Assembly (NCBI RefSeq): GCF_022662375.1
Contig: NZ_JAKNQL010000011.1
Location: 62,001-126,000 of the forward strand
Direction of reading: 5' to 3'
Length of the DNA stretch: 64,000 bases
From: Pseudomonas sp. CROZ-RG-20F-R04-15
GTDB taxonomy: Bacteria > Pseudomonadota > Gammaproteobacteria > Pseudomonadales > Pseudomonadaceae
Shown here: piece after piece, positions 25,024 through 33,299 of the stretch
Numbering within the stretch: the stretch's first letter is position 1
How the letters are laid out: the number at the start of each line of letters is the position of its first letter
Translations under genes and position numbers: made by a program
Notes under the pieces: generated by a model
Told to the model about the DNA's origin: nothing
What the model saw: only the letters and a program-made list of their open reading frames with translations
Databases searched by the model: none

Positions 25024-26313
25024 ATGTCCACTCTGAACACTTTTGCGCTGCCGGCGTTATCGGCGTCTGCCGGCCAACTCGATAAAACATTCGCCACCAC
25101 CGGCATCGCCCAAGTGTATTTCGCTGGCAGTCTGTCCAGCCTGACCGAGAATATCGCCCTCGATGCACAGGGACGGATCCTCGTCGCGGCGAAAGTCGGC
25201 GTTGCTGCCGGCAACCGGTTCGGACTGGCGCGAATGCTCGCCGATGGCTCGGCCGATCTGGCCTTTGGCGATCAAGGCAGCGTGATCGATACCTTTGCTC
25301 CTGGCTTCGAAGCCACGGCCGGCAAAGTCCAGGCACTGCCCGACGGGCGCATCCTGCTCGCCGGCCTGCACTATGAAAACGCTCATCGCACCCTGCCCGC
25401 ACTTGCGTTGTTCGACGCTCAGGGCAAGCCGGATTTGCGCTTCGGCGACAACGGTCGTCAAGTGGTGCGCCTGCCCGGCGACCTGTCCATGGGCAGTCGT
25501 GACAGCTGGCTGCCGCCGGGTGTACCGGGCGCCGAAGCCTGCGATTTCGTCGTGCAGGACGACGGCCATATTCTGTTGATCGCCAATCACCACTTCGAAC
25601 TGGCCGACCATGCCGGCATGCTGATTCGCCTCAAACCCGATGGCAGCCTGGATGAAACCTTTAATGGCCGCGGTTTTGTGATGATTCGCCACTTGCTGCT
25701 CAACACCTGGCTGAGCAGCCTGCTGGTGCAACAGGACGGGCGGATCGTGGTGGCAGGTTCCATCGACTTTCCGCAGGAAGGTCTGTTGGCGCGCTATCTG
25801 CCCGACGGGCGCCTCGATGAGCGCTTCGCCGTGGACGGTTTCATGACCTTCAAGGCACACGGCAACAGCGCTCTGGTCAGCCAGGTTCTTGAGTCCGCCG
25901 ACGCGCTGCACTGTTTCGGCAGCAGTCGCGACCCGATCCGTTGCCTCGCTTTCAGCCCGCACACCAATGGCCGCCCCAATCTGCACAACCATGGCGGCCA
26001 GCCACACCTCCTGGAAATCGGCCCCAGCGGCTGCCAGTGGAGCGCCGCCCAGCGCATGGTGGACGGCCGCATCATCGCGGTCGGTGCAACCATTGGTGGA
26101 ATCGAAGCGGATTTCATCGTCGCTCGCTACTTGAGTGATGGCGACCTGGATCACAGTTTTGGCGACGGTAAAGGCTGGCTGCGCACGCGGCTGGGCCGAA
26201 GTCTGGACACGGCCAATTCGCTGGCCGTGCAGGCGGATAATGCCATTCTCGTGGGCGGTTATTCACTGGATGGTAACTATCGGGCGATGGTGGCGCGGTA
26301 TCTAAATTCATAG
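25024..26313 (+). CDS. Delta-60 repeat beta-propeller-like protein
   Basis: A 429-aa protein built from about six delta-60 repeats, each with a 'DG.LD..FG..G' turn and a 'DGRILLAG'-type strand: GQLDKTFATTG, DGSADLAFGDQG, QGKPDLRFGDNG, DGSLDETFNGRG, DGRLDERFAVDG and DGDLDHSFGDGKG. The repeats probably close into a propeller. There is no signal peptide or membrane segment. The ATG at 25024 has AAGGAG eight bases upstream; an upstream in-frame ATG at 24955 lacks one. Homologues occur in pseudomonads as uncharacterised or secreted proteins. Function unknown. Confidence 0.85.
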   Translation: MSTLNTFALPALSASAGQLDKTFATTGIAQVYFAGSLSSLTENIALDAQGRILVAAKVGVAAGNRFGLARMLADGSADLAFGDQGSVIDTFAPGFEATAGKVQALPDGRILLAGLHYENAHRTLPALALFDAQGKPDLRFGDNGRQVVRLPGDLSMGSRDSWLPPGVPGAEACDFVVQDDGHILLIANHHFELADHAGMLIRLKPDGSLDETFNGRGFVMIRHLLLNTWLSSLLVQQDGRIVVAGSIDFPQEGLLARYLPDGRLDERFAVDGFMTFKAHGNSALVSQVLESADALHCFGSSRDPIRCLAFSPHTNGRPNLHNHGGQPHLLEIGPSGCQWSAAQRMVDGRIIAVGATIGGIEADFIVARYLSDGDLDHSFGDGKGWLRTRLGRSLDTANSLAVQADNAILVGGYSLDGNYRAMVARYLNS

Positions 26314-26327
26314 GCGAGCCGTATTAA

Positions 26328-26393
26328 CCGTTCGTCGGGAATGGGGCTGTACCTGTAATTTCTGACAGTAGACGCAAACCTTGATCGGGCATC
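26328..26393. repeat. 66-bp direct repeat, left copy
   Basis: Starts CCGTTCGTCGGGAATGGGGC and ends CTTGATCGGGCATC. It matches 63 of 66 bases with the copy at 27463-27528. It lies 14 bases after the delta-60 gene stop. Confidence 0.9.
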
Positions 26394-26447
26394 AGATAGC
26401 AGAGCGCGCAGAACACTGCGTGCTCTACCCGAAAAAGGAATTTTGAT

Positions 26448-27380
26448 ATGAACGATCAAGTGACTTTGTCTGAACAGCGTAAGGCTGTGGATACTCCGGA
26501 CAAGCGTACGAACACAATTCCCGTCATAAGAACCATCAAAAATGGCAAAGGCGACTACATTGAGCCTGGGGGCACTTCCACAAGCCCTCATTTGATTATT
26601 GACGGCACAGTCGCGCCTGCTCAAAAAGTGGAATTACTGAGGCACGGTATTCCTATCGGCGAACCGGTTTTTGCTGACGGAGGCGGTAACGTCCGATTCT
26701 ATCTGGCGAATCAGGAACGGGGATTTCACGAATACAAGTTGGAAAACTCCGATAACAACGTGTCAGCGGGATATGCTGTCTTCGTGGATGTGGAGGAAAA
26801 AGCATCAATCAGCTACGTTACCGATCCTGAGGGTAAACTCATCGAACCCGGTGGCAGCACTTTGCATAGTAGTTTGAGCTTCGTCGGTCGAGGTGTAGCC
26901 GGCACGAAAGTCAAACTTCTGGTCAATGGCAAAGAAGAGCAAGAACTCAATGTGGATGATCATAGCCATTGGAGTGCTTTAGTCGAGAGTTTGGTGCCAG
27001 GCAGCCATGAGTTCATCGCGCGAGGGGAAAATAGCCAATCAGATCCCTGGAACATTCGGATCAAAGAACCAGCTCTACTCAGGATTCAATTTGTATGGGC
27101 CAATGAAGCTTTTCAATTGATCGGAAATCATGAGTCCACGACCGATAGATCGGTGACATTGGTGGGCACGGCAAACCCTGGTGAAACGGGTTGGGTTGTC
27201 GACTACCAGGGTGATCTGGAGCCCTTCGCTGCAAATAATTACGGCATTTACTCCGTAGCAATCAATGGCCTGGAACCAAACCGGGTACACACCTTCAGGC
27301 TCCGATCTGATCGCGATCACCTGCGGATCTCAACGCCATGGGCGATTAGGGTTGTTTCGTCGAAATTGCAAAAAAATTAG
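26448..27380 (+). CDS. Hypothetical protein with three Ig-like repeats
   Basis: A 310-aa protein with about three repeats of an Ig-like beta-sandwich of 75-95 residues: starting at about residue 38 (YIEPGGTSTSPHLIIDGTV), 131 (LIEPGGSTLHSSLSFVGRG) and 224 (LIGNHESTTDRSVTLVGTA). There is no signal peptide, and cysteines are absent. Base composition is clearly more AT-rich than its neighbours (codons such as AAT, GAT, TTG, ATT are frequent). It is framed by two 66-bp direct repeats and has its own terminator, which suggests a transferred or duplicated cassette. ATG at 26448 follows AAAAAGGAATTTTGAT. Function unknown; adhesin or surface role is only a guess. Confidence 0.8.
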   Translation: MNDQVTLSEQRKAVDTPDKRTNTIPVIRTIKNGKGDYIEPGGTSTSPHLIIDGTVAPAQKVELLRHGIPIGEPVFADGGGNVRFYLANQERGFHEYKLENSDNNVSAGYAVFVDVEEKASISYVTDPEGKLIEPGGSTLHSSLSFVGRGVAGTKVKLLVNGKEEQELNVDDHSHWSALVESLVPGSHEFIARGENSQSDPWNIRIKEPALLRIQFVWANEAFQLIGNHESTTDRSVTLVGTANPGETGWVVDYQGDLEPFAANNYGIYSVAINGLEPNRVHTFRLRSDRDHLRISTPWAIRVVSSKLQKN

Positions 27381-27401
27381 GTTCCTTACATCAAGCAAAA
27401 C

Positions 27402-27435
27402 AAATCCGCCGAGTCATGACTCGGCGGATTTTTTT
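27402..27435. terminator. Strong terminator after the Ig-like gene
   Basis: AAATCCGCCGAGTCATGACTCGGCGGATTTTTTT: perfect dyad with A-run and T-run, 21 bases after the stop. Confidence 0.93.
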
Positions 27436-27462
27436 CGTTTCGGAATAGATAAAAGGCATTCG

Positions 27463-27528
27463 CCGTTCGTCGGGAATAGGCCTGTACCTGTAATTTCTGA
27501 CAGTAGACGCAGACCTTGATCGGGCATC
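27463..27528. repeat. 66-bp direct repeat, right copy
   Basis: Same orientation as 26328-26393, with three mismatches. The terminator at 27536 follows directly. Confidence 0.9.
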
Positions 27529-27535
27529 TGACCTC

Positions 27536-27569
27536 AGCCCCGCCGAGTCATTACTCGATGGGGCTTTTT
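27536..27569 (+). terminator. Terminator after the right 66-bp repeat
   Basis: AGCCCCgccGAGTcattACTCgatGGGGCTTTTT, interrupted stem with T-tail. It may once have belonged to the delta-60 gene, before the cassette was inserted. Confidence 0.75.
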
Positions 27570-27689
27570 CATGCAGCGTCGATAAGGCGGTTCCTTTTCC
27601 ATGCAACATCCACGTTAAATCCAGTTACACCTTGAACTTGGACCGCACATCCGGCAATTTGCGCGCTTCGATAAAACAAGGAGCAACCG

Positions 27690-29192
27690 ATGTCCGGTTC
27701 AATGGCCCAGGCGTTCGCGCACAATTTTCTCGGGCAATCGCCACGCTGGTACAAGGCGACCATCGTCGGTTTTCTGATCCTCAATGCGCTGGTGCTGTTC
27801 ACGGTTGGCCCGGTCGCGGCCGGCTGGCTGCTGGTGATCGAATTCATCTTTACCCTGGCGATGGCGCTCAAGTGCTATCCGCTGATGCCCGGCGGCTTGC
27901 TGCTGATCGAAGCGCTACTGCTGAAGATGACCACGCCGCAAGCCCTTTACGATGAGTTGGTACACAACTTTCCAGTGATCCTGCTGCTGATGTTCATGGT
28001 GGCCGGTATCTACTTCATGAAAGATCTGCTGCTGTTTCTGTTCTCGCGCCTGTTGTTGGGCGTGCGCTCAAAAGCGGCGCTGGCGTTGATGTTCTGTTTT
28101 CTTTCCGCGTTTCTCTCGGCGTTTCTGGATGCCCTGACGGTGACGGCGGTGATCATCAGCGCGGCGGTCGGCTTTTATTCCGTCTATCACCGCGTCGCGT
28201 CCGGCAACGATCCGCGTCAGGACAGTGAATTCGCTGACGACCAGAACCTGCCGAAACTGCATCACGATGATCTGGAGCAGTTCCGCGCCTTTCTGCGCAG
28301 CCTGTTGATGCACGGCGCGGTCGGCACGGCGCTGGGCGGTGTCTGCACGCTGGTGGGCGAGCCGCAGAACCTGTTGATCGGCCACGAAATGGGCTGGCAC
28401 TTCGGCGAGTTCTTCACCAAGGTTGCGCCGGTTTCGCTGCCGGTGCTGGCGGCCGGTCTGGTCACCTGCGTGTTGCTGGAAAAACTGCGCTGGTTCGGTT
28501 ACGGCACACTGCTGCCGGACAATGTTCGCGCCGTGCTGGCCAACTACGCCGCCGAAGACAACGCCGAACGCACGGCGCGCCAACGCGCAGCACTGCTGGT
28601 GCAAGGCGCTGCGGCATTGATCCTGATCGGCTGCCTGGCCCTGCACATCGCTGAAGTCGGTCTGATCGGTTTGATGGTGATTGTGTTGATCACCGCGTTT
28701 ACCGGCATCACTGACGAGCATCGTTTGGGCAGTGCCTTCAAGGACGCCATGCCGTTCACCGCGTTGCTGGTGGTGTTTTTTGCAGTGGTCGCGGTGATTC
28801 ACGATCAACAGCTGTTTGCGCCGTTGATCCAGTGGGTCCTGGCCCTGCCGGTCGAACAACAACCGGGCATGCTGTTTATTGCCAACGGTTTGCTGTCGGC
28901 GATCAGTGACAACGTGTTTGTCGCGACGATCTACATTACCGAAGTGAAGCAGGCGTTCCTCGCCGGACACATGAGCCGTGAGCATTTCGAAACATTGGCG
29001 ATTGCGATCAACACGGGGACGAACCTGCCGAGTGTGGCGACGCCGAATGGTCAAGCCGCGTTTCTGTTCCTGCTGACCTCGGCGATTGCGCCGCTGGTGC
29101 GTCTGTCGTACGGGCGCATGGTGTGGATGGCGCTGCCATACACCTTCGTGATGGGATTGCTGGGCTGGTATGCGGTGAGCTACTGGCTCTGA
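27690..29192 (+). CDS. nhaB: Na+/H+ antiporter NhaB
   Basis: A 500-aa inner-membrane antiporter that exports Na+ in exchange for protons and supports salt and alkaline pH tolerance. Length and sequence fit NhaB closely: NFLGQSPRWYKATI at the N terminus, LSAFLSAFLDALTVTAVIIS, VGEPQNLLIGHEMGWHFGEF and NTGTNLPSVATPNGQAAFLFLL toward the C terminus. About 12 hydrophobic segments. AAGGAGCAACCG precedes the ATG. It is followed by a REP pair and stands alone. Confidence 0.95.
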   Translation: MSGSMAQAFAHNFLGQSPRWYKATIVGFLILNALVLFTVGPVAAGWLLVIEFIFTLAMALKCYPLMPGGLLLIEALLLKMTTPQALYDELVHNFPVILLLMFMVAGIYFMKDLLLFLFSRLLLGVRSKAALALMFCFLSAFLSAFLDALTVTAVIISAAVGFYSVYHRVASGNDPRQDSEFADDQNLPKLHHDDLEQFRAFLRSLLMHGAVGTALGGVCTLVGEPQNLLIGHEMGWHFGEFFTKVAPVSLPVLAAGLVTCVLLEKLRWFGYGTLLPDNVRAVLANYAAEDNAERTARQRAALLVQGAAALILIGCLALHIAEVGLIGLMVIVLITAFTGITDEHRLGSAFKDAMPFTALLVVFFAVVAVIHDQQLFAPLIQWVLALPVEQQPGMLFIANGLLSAISDNVFVATIYITEVKQAFLAGHMSREHFETLAIAINTGTNLPSVATPNGQAAFLFLLTSAIAPLVRLSYGRMVWMALPYTFVMGLLGWYAVSYWL

Positions 29193-29208
29193 TCAACACT
29201 GAATAAAC

Positions 29209-29301
29209 CTGTGGGAGCGAGCCTGCTCGCGAAGAGGGTGTGTCAGACAACAGATTCGTTGAATGACACACCGCTTTCGCGAGCAGGCTCGCTCCCACAT
29301 T
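29209..29301. repeat. REP inverted pair
   Basis: CTGTGGGAGCGAGCCTGCTCGCGAAG and inverted CTTTCGCGAGCAGGCTCGCTCCCACA between the convergent nhaB and HAD genes. Confidence 0.9.
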
Positions 29302-29316
29302 GGGTTTTGTATGTGT

Positions 29317-30138
29317 TCAGCGTGGCAGGATGTATTTCTCGATCGCCTGAGCCACGCCGTCTTCGGTGTTCGGCGCGGTGACCACGTCGGCCTGGCGCTT
29401 CACCGCCTCCTCCGCCTGCCCCATGGCAATCGAAAAGCCTGCGCAATGAAACATTGCCGGGTCGTTGCCGCCATCACCGATGGCAGCAGTCTGCTCCAGC
29501 GGTATGCCCAAGTGCTCGGCCAAGGTCGCCAGCGCGGTGCCCTTGTTGGCCTCCAGTGCCGTCACGTCGAGATACACCGGTTGCGAACGTGACACTTGCG
29601 CCATACCGTTGACCTTCGGCAACAGTCGCGCTTCCAGTTCGATCAGCAGGTCAGTGTTGTTGCTGGTCGCGACAATCTTGTCGATGCGTTCCAGATACGG
29701 TTCGAAACTCTCGACCACCACCGGCGGATAACCGAGGCCATGCTGTTCGCGTGGCACCATCGGCCCGTGCGGATCCTTGAGCAACCAGTCGCCGCCACTG
29801 AACACCCAGATTTCCACATCCGGCTGATCGGCAAACGTTGCCAGCGCAATCAGCGCAGTGGTGGCCGGCAGGTAATGCGCGACCAGCAAACTGCCATCCG
29901 GATTGACGATCGTGCCGCCATTGAACGCTGCCGTCGGCAAATCAACGCCCAAGGCTTCGATCTGCTGCAGCATGGCTTTCGGCGGTCGCCCGGTGGCGAG
30001 ACTGAACAGCACGCCGGCCTCGCGCAGCGAACGCACCGCATCGATGGTGCGCTGGCTCAGCGTGTGATCGGGCAGCAACAGTGTGCCGTCCATGTCACTG
30101 AGCAGAAAACGGATGGGGTGTTTCGGCGCGTCACTCAT
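29317..30138 (-). CDS. Cof-type HAD-IIB sugar-phosphate phosphatase
   Basis: A 273-aa HAD-superfamily hydrolase of the Cof/YidA type. Motif I DMDGTLLLPD (two Asp nucleophile/acid), motif II FSLATGRPP, motif III Lys in the EANKGTALATLAEHL region, motif IV GDGGNDPAMFH. The IIB cap lies between motifs II and III. Such enzymes remove phosphate from sugar or nucleotide phosphates. It is the third gene of the gnd-zwf-HAD operon, its ATG overlapping the zwf stop by four bases, so a role in pentose-phosphate intermediates is plausible but untested. Confidence 0.9.
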   Translation of the reverse strand: MSDAPKHPIRFLLSDMDGTLLLPDHTLSQRTIDAVRSLREAGVLFSLATGRPPKAMLQQIEALGVDLPTAAFNGGTIVNPDGSLLVAHYLPATTALIALATFADQPDVEIWVFSGGDWLLKDPHGPMVPREQHGLGYPPVVVESFEPYLERIDKIVATSNNTDLLIELEARLLPKVNGMAQVSRSQPVYLDVTALEANKGTALATLAEHLGIPLEQTAAIGDGGNDPAMFHCAGFSIAMGQAEEAVKRQADVVTAPNTEDGVAQAIEKYILPR

Positions 30139-31658
30139 CCGAGACCATGCCAGACGCGACCATCGCGAGTCAGCAGATCTTCGGCAGCTTGCGGGCCGTC
30201 TTCACCGGCGGCATAGGTCTGCACGCTCGCGTCCTGTTGCCAGGCATCAAGGAACGGTTGCACCGCGCGCCAGCCGTTCTCGATGTTGTCGGCGCGCTGG
30301 AACAGCGTCTGATCGCCGGTCAGGCAGTCATAGATCAGGGTTTCGTAACCGGTCGACGGCTGCATCTCGAAAAAGTCTTTATAAGCAAAACCCAGCTCGA
30401 TGTTGGCCATGTTCAACGCCGGCCCCGGCCGTTTGGCCAGCAGGTCGAACCACATGCCTTCGTTCGGCTGGATCTGAATGCGCAGGTACGTCGGCTGCAA
30501 TTCGTCGACTTCGGTGTCACGGAACTGCGCGTACGGCGCCGGTTTGAAGCAGATGACGATCTCGGTGTCGCGCACACTCATGCGCTTGCCGGTGCGCAGG
30601 TAGAAAGGCACGCCGACCCAACGCCAGTTGTCGATCATCACTTTCAGCGCGACGTAGGTTTCGGTGCTGCTGTCAGGCGAAACGTTAGGCTCTTGGCGAT
30701 AGCCGTTCAGCGCTTTGCCGTCGACTTCGCCGGCACTGTACTGACCGCGCACCGAGTTGGCCCGAGCCTCTTCAGTTGTCCAGGGACGAATCGCGCCCAC
30801 CACTTTGGCCTTCTCGCCCCGCACCGCATCGGCGCCGAACGCAGCCGGCGGCTCCATGGCAACCATGGCGAGCAACTGGAACAAGTGATTGGGCACCATG
30901 TCGCGCAATGCACCGGTGTGTTCGTAAAAACTGCCACGGGTTTCAACGCCGACGGTTTCGGCGGCGGTGATCTGTACGTGGTCAATGTAGTGGTTGTTCC
31001 AGAACGCTTCGAACAGGCTGTTGGAGAACCGGCTGACCAGAATGTTCTGCACGGTTTCCTTGCCCAGGTAATGGTCGATCCGATAGATCTGCTTCTCGGA
31101 CATTACCTTGAGCAGGCAGGCATTCAATGCCTCGGCGGTTTGCAGATCGGAGCCGAACGGCTTCTCGATGACCACCCTTCTGAACGCTTCCGGGGTTTCT
31201 TCAAGCAAACCGGCGCTGCCGAGTCGGCGCACCACTTCACTGAAGAAACGCGGCGCGGTGGCCAGGTAGAACACCGCATTGCCGGTGCCGCTGTCGGCGA
31301 TTTTCGCCGCCAGCGCGGAATAAGTGCTGTCGTCCAGAAAGTCGCCCTGGACGTAGCTGATACCTTTGGCGAGCTTGGCCCACAAGGCCGGATCAAGCAT
31401 CTGATCGCCCTTGCCGACCTTCGCCGCCACTTCGGTACGGATGAAGTCTTCGAGTTTCTGCGCAAAGGCTTCATCGGTAATGGCGTTGTGGTCAACGCCG
31501 ACGATCCGCAGGTTTTCGTCAAGCAAGCCGTCGCGACTGAGGTTGTACAGCGCCGGCATCAGCAAGCGCTTGACCAGGTCGCCGTGGGCACCGAACAGAA
31601 ACAGCGTGGTCGGTGGTGCGGGTTCTGCCTTGGATTTCCTGCGGATCGTATGGGTCAT
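30135..31658 (-). CDS. zwf: Glucose-6-phosphate 1-dehydrogenase
   Basis: A 507-aa enzyme that oxidises glucose-6-phosphate to 6-phosphogluconolactone, feeding the pentose-phosphate and Entner-Doudoroff pathways. Coenzyme loop FGAHGDLVKRLLMPALYNL (here Ala where GASGDL is usual), and the catalytic block YRIDHYLGKETVQN. The ATG at 31658 overlaps the gnd stop (TCAT on the plus strand); an upstream reading to 31817 has unrelated residues. The pairing with a short gnd rather than edd/pgl marks this as the gnd-linked paralogue of zwf. Confidence 0.95.
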   Translation of the reverse strand: MTHTIRRKSKAEPAPPTTLFLFGAHGDLVKRLLMPALYNLSRDGLLDENLRIVGVDHNAITDEAFAQKLEDFIRTEVAAKVGKGDQMLDPALWAKLAKGISYVQGDFLDDSTYSALAAKIADSGTGNAVFYLATAPRFFSEVVRRLGSAGLLEETPEAFRRVVIEKPFGSDLQTAEALNACLLKVMSEKQIYRIDHYLGKETVQNILVSRFSNSLFEAFWNNHYIDHVQITAAETVGVETRGSFYEHTGALRDMVPNHLFQLLAMVAMEPPAAFGADAVRGEKAKVVGAIRPWTTEEARANSVRGQYSAGEVDGKALNGYRQEPNVSPDSSTETYVALKVMIDNWRWVGVPFYLRTGKRMSVRDTEIVICFKPAPYAQFRDTEVDELQPTYLRIQIQPNEGMWFDLLAKRPGPALNMANIELGFAYKDFFEMQPSTGYETLIYDCLTGDQTLFQRADNIENGWRAVQPFLDAWQQDASVQTYAAGEDGPQAAEDLLTRDGRVWHGLG

Positions 31659-32635
31659 TTCTTCGGTGTCTCCACGTGGCCGCCGAAGCCGAAGCGTTGG
31701 GCCGAAAGAATCTTGTCGCCAAAGGTGCCCTGACCGCGCGAGCGGTAGCGCGAGAACAGCGAGTTGGACAGCACCGGTACCGGCACCGCTTGTTCCATGG
31801 CCGCTTCGATGGTCCATTGACCTTCGCCGCTGTCCGCGACGGAACCGGAGAAGCCGTCAAGCTTCGGATCGCTGGCCAGTGCATCGGCGGTCAGGTCGAG
31901 CAGCCACGACGAGACCACGCTGCCACGACGCCACACTTCAGCAATGTCGGCCACGTTCAGATCAAAACGCTGATCTTCCGGCAGGCGTTCACTGGACTTG
32001 GTCTTGAGGATGTCGAAGCCCTCGGCGAACGCGGCCATCATGCCGTACTCGATGCCGTTGTGAATCATCTTCACGAAGTGCCCGGCACCGGCAGGACCGG
32101 CGTGGATGTAGCCGTGTTCGGCACGGTGATCGTCGGACTTGCGATCCTTGGTGCGCGGGATGTCACCCATGCCCGGCGCCAGTGCGGCGAACAGCGGGTC
32201 GAGGCGCTGCACGGTTTCAGCGTCGCCGCCGATCATCATGCAATAGCCGCGTTCCAGGCCCCAGACGCCACCGGAAGTACCGACGTCGATGTAGTGCAGG
32301 TCCTTCTCGGCCAGGGTCTTGGCCCGGCGAATGTCATCCTTATAGTTGGTGTTGCCGCCGTCGATGATGGTATCGCCGGCTTCGAGCAGATCGCTCAGGG
32401 TGTTGATGGTGTCTTCGGTCGGTGCGCCGGCCGGCAACATGACCCATACCGCGCGCGGTTTGGCCAGGCCGGCAACCAGTGCCGGCAAGTCGGCGACGCC
32501 GGTGGAGCCCTCGGCGACCAGGTTATCGATGAAAGCGGTATTGCGGTCGTAAACAACGGTGGTGTGCCCGTTGAGCATCAGACGTCGCGCAATATTGCCG
32601 CCCATGCGGCCCAGTCCAATAATCCCGAGTTGCAT
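31655..32635 (-). CDS. gnd: 6-phosphogluconate dehydrogenase, short GntZ/YqeC type
   Basis: A 326-aa decarboxylating dehydrogenase that turns 6-phosphogluconate into ribulose-5-phosphate. GLGRMGGNIARRL is the dinucleotide fold, IDGGNTNYKDD and GTSGGVWGLERGYCMMIGG the substrate region, HAGPAGAGHFVKMIHNGIEYG the catalytic Lys/His block. At about 330 residues it belongs to the short class, many members of which prefer NAD, rather than the 470-aa NADP class. AAGGAGCATCAGCAC gives a strong start. First gene of the operon with zwf and the HAD gene. Confidence 0.93.
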   Translation of the reverse strand: MQLGIIGLGRMGGNIARRLMLNGHTTVVYDRNTAFIDNLVAEGSTGVADLPALVAGLAKPRAVWVMLPAGAPTEDTINTLSDLLEAGDTIIDGGNTNYKDDIRRAKTLAEKDLHYIDVGTSGGVWGLERGYCMMIGGDAETVQRLDPLFAALAPGMGDIPRTKDRKSDDHRAEHGYIHAGPAGAGHFVKMIHNGIEYGMMAAFAEGFDILKTKSSERLPEDQRFDLNVADIAEVWRRGSVVSSWLLDLTADALASDPKLDGFSGSVADSGEGQWTIEAAMEQAVPVPVLSNSLFSRYRSRGQGTFGDKILSAQRFGFGGHVETPKK

Positions 32636-32907
32636 GTGCTGATGCTCCTTACTACAAATAAATGTGTGTCATTGGTTATAGCCCAACGCAGTTGATGGAG
32701 GTTAGTCCAGAGCGTCGCGATGAAGTTTCCGGGCATTGTGCCCGATCCAGACTGATAACGCCCCGAATCATGCCGAAGACACACCGACCATGAAAAATAA
32801 AAAAGTTCCATTCACAGGCAAAAGAAATCAAAATCGGCGCCGATAGTAGATCAGTACCGTAAATCGGGACGACCTACAGTTGATGCACGCCATTTGCGAG
32901 GTGAGCA

Positions 32908-33090
32908 ATGGGCACAGTACACACAGCAATGCCGCCACAAACCCTGTACGTGACGATTCGTCGCGATGAATTGCGCCAGTTGAAAGACGAACGCGACCAA
33001 TTGAAGCAGGAACTGGCGCAGTTGCGCGCTTTGACTCAGGGCGCTCAGCCCAAACCCCTGCCGGTCGTTCAGCGCCACCCGCACGCTTGA
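32908..33090 (+). CDS. Small coiled-coil protein (60 aa)
   Basis: A 60-aa protein: MGTVHTAMPPQTLYVTIRRDELRQ, split here at residue 24, continuing with an amphipathic coiled-coil helix (LKDERDQLKQELAQLRAL) and a Pro/Gln tail. The ribosome site GCGAGGTGAGCA is good, and GC at third positions is coding-like. It lacks a signal or membrane segment. Function unknown; small unannotated proteins of this kind are common in Pseudomonas. Confidence 0.55.
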   Translation: MGTVHTAMPPQTLYVTIRRDELRQLKDERDQLKQELAQLRALTQGAQPKPLPVVQRHPHA

Positions 33091-33299
33091 TCCCCGCCTG
33101 ATTCGGGAACGGCAAATGCGGTTCCCGACCCGCTGTATACCTGCCCGCTTCGCTCTGCAAAAAGCGGCAACTCACAAACTTTTCACATTCTCTTCGTAAT
33201 ACTCCGCCCCCATTCTGGCCGTACCTGCGCGTACGGCCTCCGTTCGTCGGTTTCTCGGATGTTCCGGCGGTGGTTGTAACGAGTAAGCTGGAGCGCCGA

